Assembly: GCA_963575745.1 (NCBI GenBank)
Contig: CAUYUJ010003942.1
Coordinates: forward strand, 1 to 64,000
Direction: 5' to 3'
Source of the DNA: Prorocentrum cordatum
Taxonomy: Eukaryota; Sar; Dinophyceae; Prorocentrales; Prorocentraceae
Length of the DNA stretch: 64,000 bases
A program made the translations under genes and the position numbers. Shown here one piece after another: positions 1-9,870 of this stretch. The notes beneath the pieces were generated by a model. The model had not been told where the DNA came from. It worked only from the letters and a program-made list of their open reading frames with translations, and searched no databases. Numbering within the stretch: the stretch's first letter is position 1; every line of letters begins with the position of its first letter.

Positions 1-3000
1 GAAAGAGCAGGGGAAAAATTGGCACTGGAGTCGCACGTGAGGTGGCTCGAAGGTGTCGCTTGCAAGTTAGAACCCCATCTGCATCGTCAACGTGTCGCTG
101 GTAGATTGCAAATTGGAGCTCGGCAGCTGGTCGATGCTTGGCGATTGTCCCACTTAATGAGGAGCCACCAGTACGCATCGAATATGAAATCCGTTGTGGA
201 ATTGTCGTTGAACACGAGCTTCCCTGGGCTTTTGGACACCTCGGCAAAAATGTCTGCCGTGGCTGCGATGCCAAAGAAAACGAGTACATACGAAGCTGGT
301 TTCAAGATTGATTTAACCTTGTTGTTCTGGGCTCGTGAACAAAACTCAGTGGGTGATAGCGTGTATCGGTATGCTTGGGCCGATAGCAGCCCCACTCGAC
401 ACCACGATTGGCTTCTTATCCACCACCAATGCATTAGGGCTGACTGCGTGATTCAGTGTTGGGAGACTGCTCGGCAGCTTGAAAGCATTGGAGGGCGGGC
501 CGTGGAACTCGAAGCACTGACGGACATGGGCGGGGAGGATTTCGAGGAGCACCAGAGTTTGGAAATGGATGATGAAAACGACGAGGAGGAGAGATCGCAG
601 GCCAGATGCAGACTCACACGATTTCTGTTTGATAATATTTCATACCACACATGCCTGCCGACGCACTTGGCAGTGGACCATCGAGATTTACCCCACAAGT
701 GCGCTGCCGCTACGTATGTCCATTCTCTGGAATGCAGCACGCGCTGCGATTTAATTCGGATGCAGTCGTCGTTTGTATCTATGACGACGGACTTGGGGAC
801 GGAGGTGGGGATGGCTCAGTTCTATCAGCAGAGTTTGGACAGTTTACTCCCTGATTGGATGCGGGACGTTATGGAGCGGGACGTGGAGTCAGAGGGCGCC
901 GACGACCGAGATTTGAATGTAGAGGGGTCGTGGATGCCAAAAGGCATGGTTATTCCGGGCATGTTGCATGTGATGTCCAATCTCAGCAAGGAAGTTGGAT
1001 TGCATCTCCGAGGATGGGACGACTTCTGGAAACAACTTTCCAACGTCGAAGAACTCCTATGCAAGCAGGACAACAAAGATAAATTCATCCGGGAACTCCT
1101 GCTTCCATCGCCGCTGGCCCAAAGATCAGACGATTTCGAACACTCGTTCACTGCCATGTACGACAAAAGATGGGGCGTCGTCGTCAATTTTATGGTCGAG
1201 TTGAGGAAAGTGTTGCACACGATTCGCGCTGTATGGAACGAAAGAGTATGGTTGGAGAGCCGGAACAGGGAAGACTCGACCACATTCAATCCATCTTTGT
1301 TGACATCCACGCTTGGGAGCAGTAAGTTTTATGGTTACTTCAACATGCAGTTGTCTGTTCATTACACGTTGAAGCGTCTTACTAGTTGGCTGGAGGGTTG
1401 CGACTGCCACAAGCATCTATACAAGCGAGGTGGGCGCGTGAGCGCCCAAGATCGTCAAAGAGAATTTGGGTCTTCAGATCCCTACGCCAGCTGTCCACTC
1501 AAAGGACTTCGAGGGCCAGCGCTGGCCGCTGGAGACCACTTCAAAGTATTGCAGGATCTCGCGCAGGTGTCTGAGGATCGTCTGGAGCAGAAGGACCGCA
1601 TTTTCCTACGGTTGGAAGATTGGGAAGAAGTTGTGGGCGACATGAACACGCTGATCGCGGCGATAGATGCAATCTTGAGGGCGAAGACTTCTTGTTGGGG
1701 AACGTTGCCACATATATTGGTTGGCCTTTCTCACCCAGATGAAGAAAAGGCGAGGTCGTGCGCCGTCAAGGCCGTGGATCTTTGGGAGTCCACTCCAGCT
1801 GATGCGAGAGCGACCCTCGATGAGAAGTCATTGTTGTTTCTCTCAGGCGATGGAGGTCACTCGATCCGCGAATTCGCGTCGGGATCGATTGTCCGGGATG
1901 AGCTCCCTGGAGATATCAAGGTGGCAATTGCAAAACTACGCTTCGTACCAGTTTGTGAAAGGATCATCGAGCGCCAGCACTCGTTGATCACCAAAGCTGG
2001 AGGCGGTGGGAAAATGGGACCACTTAAGACGAGCTTGGCCATCCGCGCGACTGCGCTGTTCGAGCGGGCCATCGTGAAGAATCCGGACATCTTGCAGAAA
2101 TTCATTGGGCATTTCGACGTCGCCAGGGATGTAAGGCACCTCCCGGGCAACATATTCGCAGGCGCAATGCATGCGCTAACACGCAGATGTTCGTTCATGT
2201 ACTCACACATCACACACGCAAACGCACGCACACACACACACGCACGCACGCACACACAAACACACACACACAGTACTATCACGGCGTCTCGGGAGGGGGT
2301 TCTCGCCTCCACAAGGGTAGCCTGTAATGGGTCCAGTCTCGGGGGCGCGTCTCGGGAGGGCGTCTCGGGAGGGGTTTCTCGCCTCCGCAAGGGTAGCCTG
2401 TAAGGGGTCCAGTCTCGGGGGCGCGTCTCGGGAGGGCGTCTCGGGAGGGGTTTCTCGCCTCCGCAAGGGTAGCCTGCAAGGGGTCCAGTCTCGGGGGCGC
2501 GTCTCGGGAGGGCGTCTCGGGAGGGGGTTCTCGCCTCCGCAAGGGTAGCCTGTAAGGGGTCCAGTCTCGGGGGCGCGTCTCGGGAGGGCGTCTCGGGAGG
2601 GGTTTCTCGCCTCCGCAAGGGTAGCCTGTAAGGGGTCCAGTCTCGGGGGCGCGTCCCGGGAGGGCGTCTCGGGAGGGGTTTCTCGCCTCCGCAAGGGTAG
2701 CCTGTAAGGGGGCCAGTCTCGGGGGTTGTCTCGGGAAGGCGTCTCGGGAAGGGTTTCTCGCCTCCGCAAGGGTAACCCGCAAGGGCCCAGTCTCGGGATG
2801 ATGTCTCGGGGGGGAGTCTCGGGTGGGGCTTCTCGCCTCCACAGGGGTAGCCTGTAAGAGGTCCAGTCTCGGGGGGGGGTCTCGGGGGGTGTTTCTCGCC
2901 TCCGCAAGGGTAGCCTGTCAAGGGCCCAGTCTCGGGAGGGCGTCTCGGGAGGGCCGCCATCTCGCGCGGTTCGTGGCACCATGGGGAGTTCCACTGGAGG

Positions 3001-5276
3001 CCCCATGCAGAGGGCCCGCGCGGGGGTAACGCCTTATGTCGGTTCATTCACCCTTCGTGCGGCTCGTAGCCCCATGGGGATCTCCACCGAAGGCTCTTGC
3101 GAGGGTTTGGCATGCGCCCTGACTCCAGCCCGCGTCGGCAGTTGCATCTGGTGTTGCGCTATTTGCATTTGGTTCTGCGCCAGGTGATGTTATGTGCAGT
3201 GTTGTTATGTGTGGCCTAGGATGCGCATCCAGTCATTTCGATCTTCCCAGGTATGCCCTCCGCAAGTTGGGCCTGATGAAACACCCCGACCTCAAACTCA
3301 CGGACCTTGCGGACAAGAGAGACAGACGCAGAGGTTTTCTCAAAAGAGCAGTTCGCGTCTTGTACCGCTGCGATTTGCAGACGCCTGCCCAGGACCTCAG
3401 AGATGCAAAAAAAACACAACGAGAGGCATCGCGAGGCAGAAGATCGCAGAGACCAGAGATTCATGGAAACTCAACAAGTATCTGAGCAATCTGTGATTGC
3501 GCACGCTCTCGTATGCCACTTGAAATACGTAGCCGATGAAGGTCAAATGATCACGCTGCCGAGGTCTGCTCTTGGGTCTGAATTGAAATCGGTGGAGCAG
3601 TCGCTAGCGAAGTGTAACTTTCGGAATCCAGATGTTGCTCCGATGATACTGGATAAGGATGTCGAAATGGAACCTCGCCCAGATGTTATAGTTGCCAAGT
3701 TGGTGATGAAAGACCCTGGCAACATGAAGCGGCTAACGCAGAGACGCATTGCAGGTGGTCGTATCGAAAAGGACTCTATTCTAATGACGTTGCATTCTGT
3801 GCCATTCGAGGGTGATCAGGTTGATGCAATGGCAGTGTCTGCAGTGCGCATGGGTGAGGTCGTTGTATCCAACCGCTTCGCGCAATCCGCTGGCTCAGCT
3901 TGCATGGCCATGCCAACGTGCCTGTGCGATCGCGGCGCTTGGGGAGCCGTTGGGCGGCGGTTGCTTCCTAGAACAATCGCGCGAGGCGCGCGCGGGAGAG
4001 GCAGTCCCTGGGTAATTCGAGAGTTTGGGACTGGAGGCACGACAATTCCTAGTCAGGCCGTTGACGGGGTCGATTGCCAAAGCGGGGCCCCCCACCTTGG
4101 ACCCATGGTAAAAGAGCCCCCCCCTAGCGCTCCGATGAATAAGTGGTATGTTTGGCACCCCTGCTCTGGGCCAGGCAGCGGGGGGGGGGCTAGAGGTTTG
4201 CATCATCGAAGTGCCCCCCTGATAGCATTCTGATAGCATTGGCCCCCCATATCCCTGGCCATCGTTCCCAGATTGTGGCCCGTTCAGGGGCAGAGGCAAA
4301 CAGCGGCGGAGCTTTGCGAGCCAGGCGGGCTTTCTGGGGATTCCAAGACGGCCCAAAGGGGCCCCAAGCACGTGCTTGCTCCTTCTTCTTGCTCCTTCTC
4401 TGTGCTCCTCACCTTCCCCGCGTCTCCTCCTACGCTTCCTTTTTCAACCTGCTTCTCCTCCTCTTGCCTCCTCTCGAAAAAAACGTAACCCAACAAGTGC
4501 GGGGCATCGCGCCGGTGGCCCGCTGGGCCAGCGAATTTTCTCCACAATTGGTTGATGACATCGGTATCATGCGAACAGATGGGATGATGTGGAAAACAGC
4601 GGGTTTGCTGTACGGATTCAGAGATCTCCGTTTCGACGGGTCCGGTTATGAGGTCTCTTCCTTGCTGGAAAAACTAATCCGCTGCCATCACAATAACACC
4701 AGCAAAGACACACTGCAGACGGAGTTAAACGCTAATGAGTTGCGACTGCTAGATGTCTTCCATCTCGCAGGTTTGGTTCACACCACGGATTGTTCTGGCC
4801 AGCCCATGTGTTCGCTCACAGAAGCAGGGCGCCATGCGTTATGTTTCGTCCATCGACTTGTTTCTCCTTCGCCATGTTTTGACATCCGCGTTGGGAACGT
4901 CCCTTTGGAAGACAGAACGGTTTACGAGTTTATATTGCTTCTCAAAGATGAAGGGTGGCGATGGGCGCGTCTCCCAGACAGAGTGGAAAACAGGGTGGCT
5001 CTCAGTTACAACGGGGGCGCGGATAAGGTCTGGTACACCAGGACTTTGGGAGTAATTCCCACGTGTTTTGTTTCGCGTCGGGCTGCCGCTTTTGCTGCTG
5101 CTCCTGGCCCTCCTCTTGCAATATTTTCTCGTGCCCAATCCTTCTCCCTCCCCTTGCCTCTTCACTACTCCCCTCCTTCCCCTGTCTTAGTAGGGCTGCG
5201 CAAACTACGCGCGGCATGTGGGGGAGATATGGCCCAAAGACGGGGCACGATCGAAGACGAAGAGGGCAGGTACTGA
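1..5276 (+). CDS. Multi-exon repeat-family protein, 5' partial and frameshifted
   Basis: The frame is open to the window edge (codons from base 1), so the true start lies upstream. Phase-consistent model: exon 1-2198, exon 3251-3853, exon 4498 to about 5025 or 5276. Intron 2199-3250 is GT-AG and rejoins as CSF-M-YALRKL. Intron 3854-4497 is GT(GAGG)-AG with a long pyrimidine tract and rejoins as SAVRM-V-RGIAP. Visible motifs are TDLGTE near residue 265, PGMLHVMSN near 320, an ERIIERQHS block near 650 and a C-terminal LLLKDEGWRWARLP. The spacing of acidic motifs recalls an expanded dinoflagellate family that may be transposase-derived; that is inference, and no function is proven. The second exon changes frame at an A8 run (3407-3414), so this copy is probably dead unless the run is a sequencing error. 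The last exon may end near 5025 at AAG|GTCTGG, with pyrimidine-rich intron following. Confidence 0.6.
2215..2272. repeat. CA/CACG microsatellite
   Basis: Run of CACACA with CACG interruptions inside the first intron of the 5' gene. It ends in AGTACTATCACGGC, the same junction sequence that ends the CA tract near 22236. Confidence 0.85.
2276..2950 (+). repeat. 76-bp minisatellite, about 9 units
   Basis: Unit starts at 2341, 2417, 2493, 2569, 2645 and 2721 are exactly 76 bases apart; the last units are 74, 76 and 63. Each unit contains GTCTCGGGAGGGCGTCTCGG, then TTTCTCGCCTCCGCAAGGGT and GGTCCAGTCTC. The array lies in the predicted intron 2199-3250. The open frames on the minus strand here (rich in PETPSRD-like repeats) are by-products of the array. 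Decayed units occur at 22237-22440. Confidence 0.92.
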
Positions 5277-5282
5277 GAAAGT

Positions 5283-6313
5283 TTGACGCTTCGCGTACCC
5301 CCACCGACCCATTCAGAAACGATCAGCAGGGGAGTTGGTTAATCAGGGGCGGCAGGACGCATGCAGTCGCGCGGCCGTCTTCGGGGAAACAAGGATCACG
5401 CATAGCTTCCCGCATTGAAGCTTAAGATGGAAATCAGTGCAAGCTACGATGGTGCTTCGACGGGGGGTGAGGGGTGCTTCGATGACTCGTAATGGCTGTT
5501 GCACCGATTTGTATCTTAATTTCGCGTGCCTTTCGAACTTTGGAGCATTCTTGGGGCTCTCTTGGGGTTCTCCTGGGGCCATCTTGGGGCCCTCCTGGAG
5601 CTCTTTCTTGGGGCTCTCTTCAGGTCCTCATAGGGCTTTCTGGGAGCCCTCTCGGGGCTCTGTTGGGCCCTCTTGGGGCTCTTTGGGTGGGGGTATGGGA
5701 GCCTTCTTGGGGCTCTTTTGGGATGCCTGAGGGGCCTCTTGGGGCAGTTTTGGGCCCTTTCGTTTAAAACAGATGGGGGCCCTTAATTCGGACACCCCTG
5801 TCCTGGAACCTTCTTGGCCCGCTCCTGGAGCGCTCTTGGGCGCTCTTGGGGCCGTCTTGGGGCCCTTTTCTATCTTGGGCCGTCTTGGGGCCATCTCGAG
5901 GCCTCGAGAGCCCATCGGAGGCGAAAAAGCGAGAAGGCAAACCATATTGGTTTAGCTTAAGTTTTTGGAAGGTTTTGGTCTCTTGGGGGGGTCCTCGGAA
6001 GCATCGGACAACACTTGAAACCGTCTTGGGGCTTGGGACCGTTTTGAGGCCTCTGGGACGCGCGTCGGAAACTATCATGACCCATCTACCGCTATCTTGG
6101 GCCATCTTAGAGGCCATCTTGCGCTCTCCGCTCTCTCAGGCCCTCTTGGAGCCATCTTGGGCCATCTTGGACGCTGCTATGGGTCGCCCCCCCCCGTCCA
6201 AACGCATGGGGGGGGGTAAACCTCCCAACTCCCAAGCAGGGAAAGAAAGGAGGTTGGAAAAAGAAACGCCCTAGACCGTCTAGACCACCTGCGCCCAGAG
6301 GGCTGGTGGGATT
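5283..6313 (+). repeat. Dispersed repeat DR1, copy 1
   Basis: Begins with GACGCTTCGCGT and runs through a stretch containing GATCACGCATAGCTTCCCGC. It continues through many degenerate CTTGGGGCCNTCTTGGG motifs and ends at CCAGAGGGCTGGTGGGAT. The same order of blocks is found at 16303-17550 (same strand) and, lacking its first ~200 bases, at 31683-32545 (opposite strand). No conserved reading frame is shared by the copies. Class of element unknown. Confidence 0.85.
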
Positions 6314-6656
6314 TGGGATACATACATGTCTTGAACAGCACGCGAAGTCAGACTGCTTTAACGGTTCACCGATGGCGCCACCCATGCGGCATCCTATACG
6401 CTACACGGGCAACCAGTGGCGCAAACCATGGTGCAGCCAGCAGCAAAGCCAACGGCGCGCCTCGGGCTGTTCCAGCTACCGACGTGGCGCAACCTATAGC
6501 ACCTCTACTGGCGCGAACTATCCCCGCGACCATGGTACACCTATGGCGCAACCTGCGCAACGATGACAGGTGATTGCAGGTGGTCGGTGGTCGGGTCACG
6601 CCCAAGTCTTAATCCCCTCCAGCCACGGCAACCACGGGGCCATCTGATTCCCCCAG
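6314..6656. other. Gene-free stretch with GGCGCAACC motifs
   Basis: Scattered ATGGCGCAACC-like motifs (6370-6570), also seen at 15440-15520. A splice-acceptor-like CCCCCAG ends at about 6656, just before the next exon. Nothing else is recognised. Confidence 0.5.
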
Positions 6657-9056
6657 GACGAATGCTGTGAGCCGTTCTTACCTTGGATGTCTGCACACAT
6701 ACGAATCTCTCAAAGACACTTTTGGGATTGAATCTATTCCGCATGGATGGGACGAAGACGTATACCGCAACCTGTTGCAGAATGGTGTGCCGCCTCCAGT
6801 TGGGCCGCCCCGAGCACGACGCAGAGTCGCACATCTGGCACTGGCCGACATCGAGCCCGACGTGGAGATGGACGCCTTAGAAGACGAGGACGTGGACGAC
6901 CCCGACGAGGGCTCCGAGGGCGGGGGGCCCGCCGACGACGACGACGACGCCGCTGGAGGCAGCGGAGGTGGAGATGATCCGCCTCCCCCTGGTGGAGCAC
7001 TGGGGCCAGGAGGAGGACATGGGCCTGCAGGAGGGCCTGGCGGAGATGGCGATCGTGGCGAACTTGGCAGTGGCGACGGAGACCCACCTGGGTCTTCAGA
7101 CGGTGGTGGAGGCGGCGGAGGCGCGCCCGAGTCAGGAGACGGTGGCGGCGGGCCAGGGCCTGGCGCGGGCGAAGACATTGCTGCGCCAGCTGACCCAGGG
7201 CCTGGTGAAGGCCCATGCGACCCAGGGCCTGGTGGAGGGCCTGGCGAAGGCCCATGCGACCCAGGGCCTGGTGCGAGCGAAGACGCTGCTGCGCCAGCTG
7301 ACCCAGGACCTGGTGAAGGCCCATGCGACCCAGGGCCTGGTGGAGGGCCTGGAGAAGGCCCAAGCGACCCAGGGCCAGATGCTCACGGCATGCCTGCTGG
7401 GCCAATTGCTGGGCCTGTCGGGCCTGCCGCTGGCGGGGTCCCGCCGGCTGGCGGGCTTGGCGGCGCAGCTGCAGCCGCAGCCGCAGCCGAGCTGGATCTG
7501 CTGGAGACTTCATATTGGGGGTGCTGCCGTATTAGTTGCAAGCAACCAGGGAAGCAGACCGCCTTCGGGGGCTTCGAGGCTTCCTGCGTCTTCCACAAGA
7601 AAAACAAGAAAACTGGGTGCAAGAAGTTTTTCAAGGTCGCTGGGCCGACGGCTAAGGACCGAGCGAGTGCGCTCCGTCTGGCCAGATTCTGGTTGTGCCA
7701 AGCCCGTGATTTCAATCGACAGTTTGAGCACATGCAATTTTCTGATCTGTCGCACGTCCCACCAGATGAGATCCTAGCGACCCTCATGATAACCGTCCCA
7801 CCTGTTCCTGGCACTGTCGTCGACGACGAGGAATACGCCTTGCATCCAGGGCCTGCTGCTGCTGATGGGCCCGACGATGGGCCTGCTGCTGGGCCCGAGG
7901 ATCCCCCAGACCCGCCTCCTGATGCACCTGCTGCGCCTCCAGTTCGCAAGCGACGGAAGGTCGGTGCTCCTCCTCCTTCTCCTCCTCCTCCTCCTCCTCC
8001 TCCTCCTTCTCCCTCCTCCACCTCCTGCTGCTACTCCTCCTCCTCCTCCGCTCACTTGGGGCTCCTCCTCCTTGTCCTCCTCCTCCTCTTCTTCCTCATC
8101 CTCCTCCTCCTCGTCGTCCTCCTCCTCCTCGTCATTCTCCTTCTCCTCCTCCTCCTCCTCCTCCTCCTCCTCCTCCTCCTCCTCCTCCTCCTCCTCCCCC
8201 TTGCCCTCCACCTCCCTTCCCTCGTCCTCCTCCTCCTTCCTCCTATCATCAACCTCCTCCTCCTCCTCCTCCCACAACCGTGCCCCCCTCCTCCTCCTCC
8301 TCCTCCATCTCTCCACGTCCCTCTCCTCCCTCCTCCTCCTCCTCCTCCTCCTCCTCCTCCTCGTCATTCTCACTCCTACCTCAGGTTCCGCCTCCTCCTC
8401 GTTCACCTCGCTCTTTCCTCCTCGTCTCATCGCCCTCCCTCCTCCTCCTCGTCCTCCTCCTCCTCCTCCCCCTCCTCCTCCTGTTTGAATGGCATGGTTT
8501 TGGGTCGGGGGGGTGACGTGGACGGGCCATGATCTGCAACCCCCCCTCTTGGATGCCCCCCTCCTGGCCGCCCCCAATGCCCGGGAGGGGGGGGGAAGGC
8601 CCTCCGAGAGGGGCAGGTGGCGTCGCCCACCTTCGGGGGCTAGGTCTGCGAGGTGTAGGGCGAGGGGAGGGGGGAGGAGGAGGAGGAGGAGGAGGAGGAG
8701 GAGGAGGAGGAGGAGGAACACGAGGAGACGCAAAACACAGGGTCGTCTGCGCCGACACTGGCGCGTAAGCTGCCCGCGTAAGGTCGTGTGCAACCGCCCT
8801 TTCATAAGACTCGTTTCTGATCGTCGCCCAGGTGGCGGCTCCCAAGGCCGACGTCACCTCGGCCGCCGCAGCCAAGCCTGCGGCGGCCAAGGCCAAGGCT
8901 GCCACGGCCAAGGCCAAGGCTAAAGGCGGCGCCGCCGCCAAAGCCGCCAAGGCGAAGGCCAAGGCGAAGGGCGGCGGCGCCGCCTCTCCCTCCTCATCTG
9001 ATGCCTCATCCTCGGACTCCACCTCGTCCTCCAATTCTTCCAGCTCGTCCGATTAG
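6657..9056 (+). CDS. Acidic Gly/Pro-rich protein with Cys/His cluster and KA-rich tail
   Basis: Exon 6657-7959 plus exon 8832-9056. The intron 7960-8831 has donor AAG|GT and acceptor CAG|GT and joins in phase 0, giving ...VRKRRK-VAAPKAD.... Order of parts: a short N-terminal region (YLGCLHTYESLKDTFGIE); a D/E patch; a Gly/Pro linker with a tandem 108-bp (36-residue) duplication around 7171-7386; a Cys/His block (WGCCRISC, then C-V-F-H and GCKKFF, about 7515-7630); a basic NLS-like RKRRK; then an A/K-rich, histone-H1-like tail ending in a Ser-rich stretch. The Cys/His spacing suggests a zinc-binding domain. The protein is probably nuclear. The exact start is unclear: no ATG is in frame before 6730, so an upstream exon or a GTG at 6667 is possible. 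Confidence 0.65.
7978..8716. repeat. CTC then GGA microsatellites within an intron
   Basis: Long CTC/TCC runs (7978-8240, 8290-8365, 8435-8482) followed by GGA runs (8666-8716). The purine-rich half is on the opposite strand from the pyrimidine-rich half, so an RNA of this intron could pair with itself. Long leucine, serine or glutamate frames in both strands here are artefacts. Confidence 0.9.
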
Positions 9057-9256
9057 CCTGCCTGCTGTGAGATGCGAGCGAGCAGAGGATTCAGCCCGCT
9101 CGACTCGATGAGACTGTCCTTCGAAAATGTTGACCCTCCCTCGAAAATCATTACCCTCTCGCCGCCCCAGAGGCCCTCGTGTTTTCTTCCTTCGCCCCTC
9201 CCGCCCCCTGGCCCCCCGTGTCTCGAGGTCCTGGGCGCAGCCCCTTGCCTGGGAAT

Positions 9257-9315
9257 CCCGCGTGGACTTGCCGCGTCGGCCCCAGCTTCAAGCCGGCGCG
9301 GCAAGTCCACGCGGG
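9257..9315. repeat. Perfect 19-bp stem hairpin
   Basis: Arm 9257-9275 (CCCGCGTGGACTTGCCGCG) is exactly complementary to 9297-9315. The 21-base loop itself contains CGGC/GCCG that could extend pairing. No copy of this hairpin is recognised elsewhere in the window. Confidence 0.85.
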
Positions 9316-9470
9316 CAGGGCTTCCCCGCAGGCTGCCCCGAGACCGCTAGGGCCCCCCAGGACCGATTGTGCATCAGAACGCTTGGATCTCGAACAATTT
9401 CTTCAGATTCGAAACGAATTCCTGAAATTATGTTTCTTTCAGAGCGGCCTCGAGGCGACTCGGGGTTTCG

Positions 9471-9590
9471 GATTTTTTCGGAATTATTCGGAATTATTCG
9501 GAAGTATTCGGAATTATTCGGAATTATTCGGACGTATTCGGAATTATTCGGAACTACTCGGAATTATTCGGAATTATTCGGAATCGCTGT
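9471..9590 (+). repeat. 10-bp tandem repeat (GGAATTATTC)
   Basis: Eleven near-identical decamers, phase GAATTATTCG starting at 9481, with a few substitutions (GAAGTATTCG, GACGTATTCG, GAACTACTCG). Confidence 0.93.
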
Positions 9591-9870
9591 TTGGGAGCAA
9601 AAATGTGAGATTCTGGGCCAAACGCAGGAATTTTGTATTTAGGATAGGTTTTGGCTTGATGTGTTGTGTTTTGGTTGATTTCGAGGGTTTCCTTTGGTTT
9701 TTGGACCTTTTGGGGGCGCTCGAACGGGTTCAGACTAGATTCGGTTGGACGGTGCGCGTGTTTGCTGATCCTGGAGCGATTGGTTCGAGCCGACGCCAAG
9801 TTTTTGCCCGGCACCCTCAGGGCACCCAGAGTGCCAGGCTGCGCCACGGGTCTAGTAGGATTTTGCACAT

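Larger units (their letters stand above)
9057..9870. other. Intergenic region with hairpin and decamer array
   Basis: Between the KA-tail gene and the methyltransferase gene. Holds a 19-bp inverted repeat (9257-9275 with 9297-9315) and the 10-bp tandem array at 9471-9590. An in-frame stop at 9856-9858 precedes the ATG at 9871. Confidence 0.6.

Noticed and set aside
1857-3047. Minus-strand frame of 396 codons rich in PETPSRD repeats
   Set aside because: It is the complement of the 76-bp minisatellite; three frames are open at once and period changes shift the frame.
7774-8805. Minus-strand frame with long Glu/Arg runs and plus-strand Leu/Ser runs
   Set aside because: Translation of CTC/GGA microsatellite inside a well-supported intron.
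8381-9034. Minus-strand Ala/Leu-rich frame
   Set aside because: Shadow of the KA-rich last exon on the plus strand.
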